Positions 27,119 through 35,796 of a stretch of 64,000 nucleotides of DNA are shown one piece after another. The notes beneath the pieces were generated by a model, which did no database searches, was not told the origin of the DNA, and worked only from the letters and a program-made list of their open reading frames with translations. Both the position numbers and the translations under genes were made by a program. Every line of letters starts with the position of its first letter. The stretch's first letter is position 1. The stretch covers positions 2,294,001 through 2,358,000 of the forward strand of contig NZ_WJFD01000001.1 in assembly GCF_009647655.1 (NCBI RefSeq), written 5' to 3'. The DNA comes from Chitinophaga sp. SYP-B3965. Lineage in GTDB: Bacteria; Bacteroidota; Bacteroidia; Chitinophagales; Chitinophagaceae.

Positions 27119-30100
27119 TTATCTCGTCCTTTCCATCGGATGCTCTTTCAATAACTGCTCCGTGGAATAAAAATCTTTTTTACTTTCAATAGCCTTTCTT
27201 ACCTTTTTCACTTTCTCCGCAGAAATAGCTGGCCCATTATTGCCGAATGAATTACGGACATAAGTTAATACTGCTGCCACTTCATTGTCTTTCAGTAATC
27301 CGCCAAAAGGTGTCATGGGCACCTGTCCGGGATAGGTTTTACCATTTACCACGATAGGCCCCATTACCCCTTTAAGCACCAGCTTGATCAACCTTTCATC
27401 ACTTCCCTTTACCCAGTTAGTACCCGTCAGCGGTGGAAAACCGGAAGCCGTGAGTCCTTTACCATCCGGCTGATGACAGGTTTTACAATATCCTTCTTTG
27501 TTAAAGATGATCTTCCCCTGGTTAAACAATGCCAGTGTTGCACCTTTCAATTCTGTTTTCGTATTTTTCTCCTTCTCCTCTGCTACATTCTGCCCGTTTA
27601 AATGCGCTACCGCAGTTTTATACGCAGGCGTCATCCAACTATCCATCGGTAATTTATTCGCCTCTGCTAAAACAGGTAGCCCTTTTTCTTTACCGATCCA
27701 GGAAGCGGCTACGATAGCCATCAGCCTTACGCGGCTGTTTTTATCCCTCGCTGCTTCCATCAACAATTGCGCCTGGTCAGGCACCTGGTGTCCTGTATAA
27801 CGCACTACCTGTACGGCTGCAGCTCTTGCATGATAATCCTTTGCTTTCAGCACCTGCTTTAACAGCTTTTGATCTACTTTATCCATTCCCCAGCTCACCC
27901 AAAGCCCTTCAACCAAATGATGTTCATATCGTGGATCGCTTGTATCCAATCCTGCTACCCAGGTGGTAAGCTTACTCAATACTGCTGACACATCGCGCCC
28001 TCTCAGTTCCCTGCGGGTCCTGTAACGCGTTCTGTACTCCGGCAGCTTCAGATTATCCAGTAGTTCTTCTATACTTGCATCCGCTATTTTTGCCGGTTTT
28101 ACCAATGGCCTGGAAGGATAGGTAATACGATAGATCCTGCCATGCGAATGATCACGCAAAGGATCCCTTGCATTGTGCTGCATGTGCCCGATGAGGATAT
28201 TATGCCAGTCGATCACGTATAAAGAACCATCGGGAGCAAACTCCAGGTCTACCGGACGGAAGTTAGGATCATTACTCACCAGCAGGTCCATCCGGAAACG
28301 GCTTTTATAACCGGTTCCATCATCTTCCAAAGTATGTTCTTTCGTTCCCAGGAAACCAATGGTATTATTGATCAGGAGATCTCCCTGTACTTCATCCGGG
28401 AAATGGCGGCTGGATACGATTTCAATGCCTGATGTAGGCCGCACCAATTGTTTCTCTTCTATCAGTTGTTTGGATTTGTGCGTAGCCTGCCCGTACCTCG
28501 GCAATACTGTTCCGGGAAGCATCCAGCGCAGATCCGGACTGGAAGTTTCAGCAAAGAATGGCTGCCCCCAGTCATCGAATGTGATGCCCCAGGGATTGGG
28601 AATAGCCAATTGTGCGGTGCGTTCCAGTTTCCTCCGTTTGGGATCGAATCTGTAAAAACCGCCGTTAGTGGCATAAACAGGCCCGTAAGAAGTTTCTACA
28701 TTGGTACGAAGGAATACGCCTTCTCCTGAATAAATAGCCCCGGAAGGGTCTGTTGTGTAGGCGTGATGACTATGATGGGAATCATGATCATCAAAACCGC
28801 TGAATATAATTTCTTTCTTATCGGCTTTATCATCACCATCCGTATCTGTTAACAGGATAAGATCCGTTCCCTGTGATACATATACACCTTCCGGAGACAT
28901 CTCAAAGCCAAGCGGCAAATGAAGCCTGTCTGCAAAAACCGTTTGTTTATCGGCCTTGCCATCGTTGTTGGTATCTTCCAGGATAATGATCTTATCATTC
29001 GGTTTTGCGTCTCCCGCTTTGTATTGCGGATAAGTAGGCATGGTGGCCACCCACAGGCGCCCTTTGTTGTCGAACGACAACTGCACAGGTTTGGCCAGGT
29101 AACTGAATTCCGCCTCTGAAGCAAACAACTCCACTTTGTATCCCGGTGGCACTTTCAGACTCTTCAGTGCTTCCTCTCCATTGAGATACTGCAAGTTGCC
29201 ATTTTTCGGGCTGGGAGTATAGTTGGTTTTAACCTCCGGTAAAACGCTGGTATGTTTATCAGCAGCTTCCACATCCATCTTCTCTCCTTTTGATGCGGCG
29301 AGCCAGATAGCCGTGTCCCTGATAGCCGTCATCTCGCGCACCTTCTTTATTTCAGCGGGAAAATTATCCGGCCCGTAAGGTTTGTACCTGCGGCCATATA
29401 CATGCACACCGTTAGGGATCTTAAAATCATTCAGCCACATCCAGTTCTTTTCCACCACGGCATCATGCACCAGCTTTCTGTTATTCTCCGGATGATTGGC
29501 AGCTTCTCCAAAGATCTGGTCTGCCAGCAATACACCGAGTTTTTTATAGCCTTCTTCATTCAGCTGGGAACCATCGATGGTCAATGGTGCTGCGGTTTCT
29601 TTATACCATTGTAACGAAGGCGTAAATACATCTACAAAAAGCACTTTATTCAAGGCAGCGATCTCCTTCATTGCTTTGGTGTACAATTCAAGATTTTCAT
29701 TTTCCTTGCGCCCATCCGGGAAATCATATTTATCGGAGAGGTCTTCAAAAGCAATGGGTGAAACAATTACAAGTTGTGGTGCCGAAGTACCATTGTATTT
29801 TTGCTTCAGTGTCCATTTGATAAAAGCATCCAGTTCCGCTTTATAGTTGGCAAGCCCTGCTTTACCGGCAAATGATTCATTAAAACCAAAAAAGGAAATA
29901 ACCACATCCGTTTTGAGCCTGGTAAGCCATTGATCAGGCGTTTCAAAAAAGCCTTCACCGGGATCTTCCATTTCTAACGTACCGCCGGCATCTTTTCTTT
30001 TCACAAGGTTTGCCCTTTCCACCTGGAATTTCTCCGCACCGGGAAAAGCCCATGGAGAATTCCTGCTGGCATGCGGCCGGAAGCCGGGCGTTTCTCCCCC

Positions 30101-30328
30101 ATCACACATATTGCGGATGAACAGATCATACGCAGGGAAACGGAGATATAACTCTGTTTCAAAATTATCATAATTGATCATCCTCGACCCCAGGTTATTA
30201 CCGATGAGGGCAATACGTGATCCTTTGGAAATAGGAAGCGGTGCACCTTTAAATTTAAAGGCGTTTATTATCATCATCGCAGGCACAATTACGATGAGCG
30301 ACAGAACGCTGATCTTTATTAGTCTCAT
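27119..30328 (-). CDS. SGNH hydrolase / PVC-type propeller dehydrogenase / HEAT / cytochrome c fusion
   Basis: 1069-aa exported protein. A leader or membrane anchor (about 5-25) is followed by an SGNH/GDSL-like domain (about 35-270; RIALIGNNLGSR and VVISFFGFNES). Next is a beta-propeller of the PVC-type membrane-bound dehydrogenase class (about 385-740; DNKGRLWVATMPTYPQYK, SPEGVYVSQGTDLILL, LEFAPDGSLYVIDWHNILIGH), then HEAT-like helices (about 750-920) and a C-terminal cytochrome c with heme motif C948-K-T-C951-H952. Family knowledge suggests oxidation of a sugar or alcohol in the periplasm with electron flow to the chain. The natural electron donor is unknown. It is the last gene of the minus-strand operon, 18 nt after the ThuA gene. 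Confidence 0.85.
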   Translation of the reverse strand: MRLIKISVLSLIVIVPAMMIINAFKFKGAPLPISKGSRIALIGNNLGSRMINYDNFETELYLRFPAYDLFIRNMCDGGETPGFRPHASRNSPWAFPGAEKFQVERANLVKRKDAGGTLEMEDPGEGFFETPDQWLTRLKTDVVISFFGFNESFAGKAGLANYKAELDAFIKWTLKQKYNGTSAPQLVIVSPIAFEDLSDKYDFPDGRKENENLELYTKAMKEIAALNKVLFVDVFTPSLQWYKETAAPLTIDGSQLNEEGYKKLGVLLADQIFGEAANHPENNRKLVHDAVVEKNWMWLNDFKIPNGVHVYGRRYKPYGPDNFPAEIKKVREMTAIRDTAIWLAASKGEKMDVEAADKHTSVLPEVKTNYTPSPKNGNLQYLNGEEALKSLKVPPGYKVELFASEAEFSYLAKPVQLSFDNKGRLWVATMPTYPQYKAGDAKPNDKIIILEDTNNDGKADKQTVFADRLHLPLGFEMSPEGVYVSQGTDLILLTDTDGDDKADKKEIIFSGFDDHDSHHSHHAYTTDPSGAIYSGEGVFLRTNVETSYGPVYATNGGFYRFDPKRRKLERTAQLAIPNPWGITFDDWGQPFFAETSSPDLRWMLPGTVLPRYGQATHKSKQLIEEKQLVRPTSGIEIVSSRHFPDEVQGDLLINNTIGFLGTKEHTLEDDGTGYKSRFRMDLLVSNDPNFRPVDLEFAPDGSLYVIDWHNILIGHMQHNARDPLRDHSHGRIYRITYPSRPLVKPAKIADASIEELLDNLKLPEYRTRYRTRRELRGRDVSAVLSKLTTWVAGLDTSDPRYEHHLVEGLWVSWGMDKVDQKLLKQVLKAKDYHARAAAVQVVRYTGHQVPDQAQLLMEAARDKNSRVRLMAIVAASWIGKEKGLPVLAEANKLPMDSWMTPAYKTAVAHLNGQNVAEEKEKNTKTELKGATLALFNQGKIIFNKEGYCKTCHQPDGKGLTASGFPPLTGTNWVKGSDERLIKLVLKGVMGPIVVNGKTYPGQVPMTPFGGLLKDNEVAAVLTYVRNSFGNNGPAISAEKVKKVRKAIESKKDFYSTEQLLKEHPMERTR

Positions 30329-30346
30329 GATCTCAATGAATGAATG

Positions 30347-31186
30347 TTATTTAGCAACACGGTAAGGCACCTGGATATCCATTTTACCTTTCCATTTCTT
30401 AGGTATCTTCAGGCCCAGCTCATAGTGAATGGCATTGATCACGAGCCGCTGAAAAGCTTCTATCCTGAAATCTTCCGGATGGCCGAGTGTGGTCATAAAA
30501 ACCTTTCCACCGAAAGAATTCGTGCCCGTCCAGGCCACAGGGTTTTCAACAGCCGCTCTTTCCGGATTCACTGCTTTGCCGGTAAGCAACCAGGTGGAAC
30601 CTTTCACGGGATAGTCCGGCACAACATGGTACAACCAGGAACGTACATGAAAATCCTTTGCTACACCTGTGAGGATAGGATTGCCCGCCTCTTTGGGAAC
30701 GATGCTCACATCTGTACTGCTATTATGTCCATAGTGTGTATGTTTCGCTTTCCCGCCCCAGCCCGGAGGTGCATTCAGTGCGAACTCTCCGAAGGCATTC
30801 CACTTTTCACTCGGATGCCCCTTGGGAAAATTGAATGCATGTGTAGTGGTACGGAAACCCATCACAGGTTTTCCCGTTTTCAGGTACGCTTCAATATGCG
30901 CCAGCTGTTCAGGAGGAAGCCTTCGCCAGCGTAAGAAGAAAACAACCAGATCTGCATCCTTCAATGCTTCCAGCCCCGGAATATTCTCTTCACTGTTATG
31001 GTCTGGCGAGGATTTGAGAACAATCGTTCTCATGCCATAATTCTTTTCCAGTTCTGCCGCAACAATGGGCAGGGTTTCTTCACCACTGTATTCATGATCT
31101 CCGCACACAAAAACAACCAGTGGCTTCTGAGGTGCCTGGGCAAAAAACAAACTGAATAATAAACCAATGCAAAAAGTATTCATCAT
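30347..31186 (-). CDS. ThuA-domain protein, exported
   Basis: 279 aa with signal peptide (FCIGLLFSLFFAQAPQ, cleavage about residue 18). The ThuA fold resembles class I glutamine amidotransferases: LVVFVCGDHEYSGEETLP, DADLVVFFLRWRRLP, GKPVMGFRTTTHAF, and the late FGGKVFMTTLGHPEDF. Family members are linked to trehalose and other disaccharide use, and often sit beside PVC-type propeller dehydrogenases, as here. The start overlaps the stop of the 2-hydroxyacid dehydrogenase gene by 4 nt. No classical Cys-His-Glu triad is obvious, so the reaction is not known. Confidence 0.87.
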   Translation of the reverse strand: MMNTFCIGLLFSLFFAQAPQKPLVVFVCGDHEYSGEETLPIVAAELEKNYGMRTIVLKSSPDHNSEENIPGLEALKDADLVVFFLRWRRLPPEQLAHIEAYLKTGKPVMGFRTTTHAFNFPKGHPSEKWNAFGEFALNAPPGWGGKAKHTHYGHNSSTDVSIVPKEAGNPILTGVAKDFHVRSWLYHVVPDYPVKGSTWLLTGKAVNPERAAVENPVAWTGTNSFGGKVFMTTLGHPEDFRIEAFQRLVINAIHYELGLKIPKKWKGKMDIQVPYRVAK

Positions 31187-32100
31187 GCAAACGAATTACG
31201 GTTATAGATGCTGTTTAGATCCGGCTCCCCGCCTGTTAATACTGCCGCTACATTGTTTACTGTAAACAGGCACATTTGCCGGTACGTGGATGCCGTAAGG
31301 CTGGCAGAATGCGGGGTAATGATCACACGTGGATGTTGTACAAGTGGCAGGCTCTGCACTGGCGGTTCATCCGGCAGCACATCTGCAGCAAATCCTGCAA
31401 TGTCCTGCGCGTTCAATGCGTCCAGTAACGCAATATGATCGATCAATGCGCCTCTTGCCGTATTGATGAGTAAGGCATGTGGCTTCATTAGCGCCAGTTC
31501 CTTTTCTCCTATTATCTTATCTGTGCTTTTATCCAAAGGGAGATGCAGGCTCACTATATCTGACTGCCTTAATACTTCTTCCATGGACATTTGTTGTGCT
31601 GATCTGCTCCAGTACACTACATTCATCCCAAATGCCTCTCCTAACCTCGCTACCCGTTTCCCTATGTTCCCCATGCCCAGGATGCCCAGGGTCTTGCCGT
31701 TCAGTTCATCTCCTGCATATTGATTGCGCCAGTCCCAGTTGTTCTGTTTAACGCGTTCCACTGATGTGTACAGGTCACGTTTTAACATCAGCATCAGGGC
31801 AAGGGTGTGTTCTGCAATGGTAGCAGCATTACTGCCCGGTGCATTGATCACCCTTATCTTCCTGGCGGTTGCTTCGGCCACATCTACATTATCCAGTCCA
31901 ACGCCACACCGGGCCACTACCTCCAAAAGCGGGCATGCTTCTATCAGGGCTTTATCGATCCACTTTTTCCCCCTTGTTATGATCCCATGTACTTCCTGCA
32001 GGCTGGCTGCATCGTATGTTGTAAATACGTTCACACTTTCCTGCAATACAGCGAGTGCTTCGTCTGTAACGGATTCAAGTAACAATACATTTTTCCTCAT
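31183..32100 (-). CDS. D-2-hydroxyacid dehydrogenase (NAD-dependent, PGDH/GRHPR family)
   Basis: 305-aa cytoplasmic oxidoreductase that should interconvert a 2-keto acid and a D-2-hydroxy acid. The Rossmann motif is G142-M-G-N-I-G147. The catalytic set is R216 (NTARG), probably E245 (LPDEPP) and H264 (ITPHSAS), as in this family. It is closest in appearance to glyoxylate / 2-ketogluconate reductases and to the catalytic part of phosphoglycerate dehydrogenase, without an ACT domain. It overlaps by 4 nt both its upstream neighbour (VOC) and the ThuA gene, so translation is coupled. In this operon it would act on a keto acid from the acid-sugar dehydratase (inference). Confidence 0.9.
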   Translation of the reverse strand: MRKNVLLLESVTDEALAVLQESVNVFTTYDAASLQEVHGIITRGKKWIDKALIEACPLLEVVARCGVGLDNVDVAEATARKIRVINAPGSNAATIAEHTLALMLMLKRDLYTSVERVKQNNWDWRNQYAGDELNGKTLGILGMGNIGKRVARLGEAFGMNVVYWSRSAQQMSMEEVLRQSDIVSLHLPLDKSTDKIIGEKELALMKPHALLINTARGALIDHIALLDALNAQDIAGFAADVLPDEPPVQSLPLVQHPRVIITPHSASLTASTYRQMCLFTVNNVAAVLTGGEPDLNSIYNRNSFA

Positions 32101-32588
32101 GGTTTGTTATGATATAAGGTAGCATCATCAGATCGGTCTCCTCTGAAATCGTTCCTGTTTGAAACATACAAACCTTCTTCATACAGTTCATCTTCGAAGA
32201 TCTTTGGATCAATGGCTGCTCCGGGTACAGAGGATACCTCCACCAGGTTGCCGGCAGGATCACGCAGGAACATCTGCATAGCGCCATCAGGCAGCTTTCT
32301 TACCTTTCCCCAGGGATTTATGTCAATAGCATTCAGTTCTTTCATGCGAAAAAAGAGGCTGTTGAAATCGTCTACCTGTACACAGATATGTCCACGAAAG
32401 GAAGTACGGTCTTCCCATTCAGAAATATGTAACTGCTGCTCATCGTTAAATTTGAAAAACATAACGGGATAGTCGAACCGGAAAGCCGGAAGCGGTTCCA
32501 GACCCAGTTCCTGCCGATAGAAATCACCTGCTTTTTCCAGGTTGTCTACGATCAGCGTAACGTGGTTAATTTTAAGTGCTTTTGCCAT
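32097..32588 (-). CDS. VOC-superfamily (glyoxalase/dioxygenase-like) protein
   Basis: 163 aa with two beta-alpha-beta-beta-beta modules: residues about 6-60 (INHVTLIVDNLEKAGDFYR) and about 68-125 (GHICVQVDDFNSLFF, ending MFLRDPAGNLVEV). Putative metal ligands H9, H in QLHIS, H in RGHIC and the E of NLVEV are in family positions. VOC proteins include glyoxalases, epimerases and ring-cleaving dioxygenases, so the reaction is unknown. It lies between the enolase-superfamily gene (11 nt) and the dehydrogenase gene (4-nt overlap) and should therefore act in the same pathway. Confidence 0.85.
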   Translation of the reverse strand: MAKALKINHVTLIVDNLEKAGDFYRQELGLEPLPAFRFDYPVMFFKFNDEQQLHISEWEDRTSFRGHICVQVDDFNSLFFRMKELNAIDINPWGKVRKLPDGAMQMFLRDPAGNLVEVSSVPGAAIDPKIFEDELYEEGLYVSNRNDFRGDRSDDATLYHNKP

Positions 32589-32599
32589 AAGTTATTATA

Positions 32600-33766
32600 T
32601 TAAACAAGCTGCTTAAACTGTTTTACAAAATCCCAGTTGGGTGTTACCCCTAATCCGGGCGCCGAAGGTGCGGCGATCTCTCCATTGGTAACTGTTATCT
32701 GTTCCTTCACCAGGTCGTACATCATCGGGTTTCCTCCCAGGGAAAACTCAATGATCGTTGCCGAAGGTGAAGCGAACGCTACCGTTAACCCCGCCATGAA
32801 AGAAAAGGCAGATCCCCAGCAATGCGGCGCCAGCTCTACCTGGTGCACACTTGCCAGATGCCCTACGCGCATGGCTTCTGAAATACCGCCAATGATGGCC
32901 GCATCCGGCTGTATCACGTCTATGGCCCTTATTTCTAAAAGCTCATGTACATCAAAACTGGTATACTCACTTTCACCTGCGGCGATGGGTATGTGCGTGG
33001 ATGCCCTCACCTCTGCCGTTCCTTTTTTGTTATCCGGACTGATAGGCTCTTCGAACCAATAAACATTACAATCTTCCACCCCTCTGCAAAATTGCTTCGC
33101 CTCGGGAACACTAAAAGTGCCGTGGGCATCTACCATCAGTTTGATATCCGGCCCCAGTGCAGCTCTCGCCGCTTTCACCCTGTCAACGCTTTTTTGCACG
33201 GTATCATCCATCACCCCCACACGCATTTTCACACCACGGAACCCTTTATCTACATAACTTTTCAGTTGTGCTCCGATATTGTTCACATCTGCCCAGCCAC
33301 CGCTCGCATACGCCGGCATTTTATCCCTGCAGGCACCGCCCAGCAGATCAAGCACCGGAACATTCAGCATCTTTCCCTTCAGGTCCCACAACGCCGTATC
33401 AATACCGCTCATCGCAGATACTGTAAGGCCCCGCCTGCCAAGGATAGGAAACTTCCTTCCTCTTGCCAGTGCGTAGTGGTCCCGTGTGCCGTTGTACATT
33501 TCTTCCCATATACGGGTAATGTTCCCGACAGACTTGCCCAGCAACAGGGGCTTTAATTCATGCTCGATACAATTCACAATGGCAGAACATACCCCTGAAG
33601 ATCCCACCGCAGCTTTCGCTTCTCCAAATCCCTGCAACCCTTCATCCGTTGTAATCACTACCAGCGTCATATCAAAGTCAGTCAGCAATCCATAATCCGA
33701 AGTGTGTTGTTTTTCCTTTGGAATGGGGCAGCGTAACCAAAACGCCTCTACGTTAGTTATTTTCAC
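32600..33766 (-). CDS. Enolase-superfamily acid-sugar dehydratase (MR/MLE type)
   Basis: 388 aa with the two-domain enolase-superfamily plan: capping domain about 1-130, barrel about 135-360. Visible catalytic set: K180-M-R182 on strand 2, metal ligands D213 (MVDAHGTF), the Glu of WFEEP (239/240) and E265 (AAGESE), and the His-Asp dyad D288 (IQPDAA) and H315 (APHCWGS). This is the mandelate-racemase subgroup, whose members dehydrate aldonates and aldarates or racemise hydroxy acids. A dehydratase role fits the neighbours. The exact sugar acid cannot be told from the residues. It follows the TIM-barrel isomerase by 3 nt and precedes the VOC gene by 11 nt. Confidence 0.9.
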   Translation of the reverse strand: MKITNVEAFWLRCPIPKEKQHTSDYGLLTDFDMTLVVITTDEGLQGFGEAKAAVGSSGVCSAIVNCIEHELKPLLLGKSVGNITRIWEEMYNGTRDHYALARGRKFPILGRRGLTVSAMSGIDTALWDLKGKMLNVPVLDLLGGACRDKMPAYASGGWADVNNIGAQLKSYVDKGFRGVKMRVGVMDDTVQKSVDRVKAARAALGPDIKLMVDAHGTFSVPEAKQFCRGVEDCNVYWFEEPISPDNKKGTAEVRASTHIPIAAGESEYTSFDVHELLEIRAIDVIQPDAAIIGGISEAMRVGHLASVHQVELAPHCWGSAFSFMAGLTVAFASPSATIIEFSLGGNPMMYDLVKEQITVTNGEIAAPSAPGLGVTPNWDFVKQFKQLV

Positions 33767-33769
33767 TCG

Positions 33770-34654
33770 TTATATCAGTTTTGATAAAGTATTATATGAT
33801 TGTTGGGTGAGCATGGTATAAAATGCTTCGGTTACCGAAGAACTGCCATGATCTACCAGGAATTTCTCCTGCTCAGGCGTCAGGTTCTCCGGTTTTTCAT
33901 CAATAGAACCCGGGTAGGGATTGGCGGGTGTACGGTCCAGCGGCGCACAGAATTCTACAGAAAGCACGCTGTTATAATTTACTTCCCCCAGTGTATCTAT
34001 GATCTTCTTCCAGTTAAGATGGCCCATTCCCGGCGCCATCCTGTTATTATCCGCCACATGAAAACCCACCAGTTTTCCTTTCGCACTTCTGATGGCTTCA
34101 AACATATCCGTTTCTTCGATATTCATGTGAAAGGTATCCAGGCATACGCCACAGTTGGGGCCAACTGCTGCGGCAAGCGCCAGTGCCTGCTCTGCACGGT
34201 TGATGAAATAGGTTTCAAACCGGTTAATAGGTTCTATACCCAGTAATATACCTGCCGCTTCACTATAGGCATATATTTCCTTCATGGAATCAACGGCCCA
34301 TTGCCATTCCTCTTCCGGCCTTCCATCCGGCACTAACTTTCCCACTGTGCCAGGCACTACGGACACCATATGACCATCCAGCTCCTTCACCATTTTAACC
34401 ACATCCTTTACATACTGTATAGAACTGGCACGTTGGGCTTCGTTCCTGGCCAGCAGATTGCGCTCTTCCAGCATGAGGGTTACAGAACCCCAGCAGGTGA
34501 GGCCATGCTCCTTCAGTAGTTTTCTTACTTCTTTTGTGTCGTAATGTTCAGGACTTCCGGCAATTTCGAGTTTAGTATACCCTAGTGAAGCAACCCTCCG
34601 TATCGTGGTTTCTATCGTTTCTGCGCGCATCCAATTGTGTATCGCAAGTTCCAT
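33770..34654 (-). CDS. Ketose 3-epimerase-like TIM-barrel isomerase (AP-endonuclease-2 family)
   Basis: 294 aa, cytoplasmic, with no signal peptide. Metal-binding residues of the D-tagatose/D-psicose 3-epimerase group are visible in order: E in GIEPINRFETY (about 141), D and H in CLDTFHMN (about 171-174), H in GFHVADNNR (about 197) and E in LSVEFCAP (about 233). It heads the six-gene operon. A candidate promoter (-7 TAAGTTTG) lies 40-50 nt upstream, and a divergent AraC regulator starts 209 nt away. It would epimerise or isomerise the free sugar or keto sugar entering the pathway (inference). Confidence 0.88.
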   Translation of the reverse strand: MELAIHNWMRAETIETTIRRVASLGYTKLEIAGSPEHYDTKEVRKLLKEHGLTCWGSVTLMLEERNLLARNEAQRASSIQYVKDVVKMVKELDGHMVSVVPGTVGKLVPDGRPEEEWQWAVDSMKEIYAYSEAAGILLGIEPINRFETYFINRAEQALALAAAVGPNCGVCLDTFHMNIEETDMFEAIRSAKGKLVGFHVADNNRMAPGMGHLNWKKIIDTLGEVNYNSVLSVEFCAPLDRTPANPYPGSIDEKPENLTPEQEKFLVDHGSSSVTEAFYTMLTQQSYNTLSKLI

Positions 34655-34695
34655 AACGTATTTGGCAGGTTTTGTAGACGTGAAAACTTATATAA

Positions 34696-34726
34696 CAAAC
34701 TTATTCATACTTCCATAGAAATAAAA
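34696..34726 (-). promoter_or_regulatory. Candidate promoter of the isomerase-to-cytochrome operon
   Basis: Minus strand: -7 element TAAGTTTG (34703-34696) is a full match to TAnnTTTG. The -33 position, 19 nt away, is TTTT (34726-34723), three of four matches to TTTG. Predicted start of transcription is near 34690, about 35 nt before the ATG. Confidence 0.5.
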
Positions 34727-34773
34727 GTACTTCATTTGCCAATTTTCGATACTATATTTACCGTAATCTTGAT

Positions 34774-34788
34774 TTTCCGCTGCGGAAA
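34774..34788. promoter_or_regulatory. Palindrome TTTCCGC-T-GCGGAAA between divergent genes
   Basis: Perfect 7-1-7 inverted repeat in the 209-bp gap between the catabolic operon and the AraC-type regulator, 76 nt before the regulator start. It is a candidate operator. AraC proteins usually bind direct repeats, so another regulator or a small RNA hairpin is also possible. Confidence 0.4.
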
Positions 34789-34863
34789 CTAAGTATTGTA
34801 CCAAAAAACAGTAATATGAAGCCGGCAGGCTCCATCTGACCCATAAAAATTAAAAATGAACAG

Positions 34864-35745
34864 ATGAAAGTTTCTTACCGACATATATCTACGCCTGAGG
34901 ATGCCAGTTTTGCCATCAAGGAATACTGTCAGCCACGCTTCACCAATACTTTTCATTTTCATACCGGGTATGAGGTGATCCTGATCGTAAAAAGTGCCGG
35001 CCATGTGTATGTAGGCAACAAGGTGATGAATTATAACGAAGGAGAGGTCTTTATGTTCGGTCCGGGTTTGGTGCATTGTTTTTCCAGCGACGCCGGTGAA
35101 GTAGCGCATGCCATTGTATTACAATTCACGGCAGATTTCATGGGCAAAGATTTCTTTGACACCGTGGAATTGAGAAAGGTAAAAGAACTTTTACAGCTAT
35201 CCACCTGCGGGCTAAAGTTCGACAATGCCTTGTCTACGCTCAGCACCCTCTTCTTCCAGCTCCAGCCCAACCAGCAAATGAAGAACCTCATCCTGCTGCT
35301 CCAGATCCTGGAAGAACTCCAGCGAAGCAAGGAAGACGCCTTATTATTAACAGACGACAGCAGAAAAGTCCGCTATAAGGAAAGTGATTCCAAAAAACTG
35401 GCCTCCATTTTTAACTACGTATTTGAAAATTACCAGCAAAACATAGACATAAAATCCGCCGCCGCCCTGGCCTGCATGAGTGAAGCCGCGTTCTGCCGTT
35501 ACTTCAAAAGGAGCACCCGCAAAACATTCTCACAGTTTGTAAATGAAATAAGGATCAGCCACGCCACCAAGTTATTACTGGGGAAAGAAAACAATGTAAC
35601 AGATATCTGTTATGCCTGTGGTTTTGATAATGTTTCTTACTTTAACAGGCAGTTTAAAATTCACCAGGGAATAACTCCCAGGGATTACCGGAAGGAGTTT
35701 AGAAAAAGTAATGCAGGCACTCCTTTTCTGCGGACTGCCGAGTGA
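34864..35745 (+). CDS. AraC-family transcriptional regulator with cupin sensor
   Basis: 293 aa. The N-terminal cupin (about 20-100) includes FHFHTGYEVILIVKSAGHVYVG and GEVFMFGPGLVHCF. The C-terminal AraC double helix-turn-helix (about 185-285) has IDIKSAAALACMSEAAFCRYFKR for the first and VTDICYACGFDNVSYFNRQFK for the second helix pair. It is divergent from the six-gene catabolic operon and 51 nt upstream of the 2-hydroxyacid oxidase, so it probably controls one or both. The likely ligand is a sugar or sugar acid. An in-frame ATG is found at 34864; the nearby ATG at 34857 is out of frame. Confidence 0.92.
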   Translation: MKVSYRHISTPEDASFAIKEYCQPRFTNTFHFHTGYEVILIVKSAGHVYVGNKVMNYNEGEVFMFGPGLVHCFSSDAGEVAHAIVLQFTADFMGKDFFDTVELRKVKELLQLSTCGLKFDNALSTLSTLFFQLQPNQQMKNLILLLQILEELQRSKEDALLLTDDSRKVRYKESDSKKLASIFNYVFENYQQNIDIKSAAALACMSEAAFCRYFKRSTRKTFSQFVNEIRISHATKLLLGKENNVTDICYACGFDNVSYFNRQFKIHQGITPRDYRKEFRKSNAGTPFLRTAE

Positions 35746-35796
35746 AATGTTAAGATAGTACAACCTAATGCTAATTCATATGAACCACGGTTAAAC

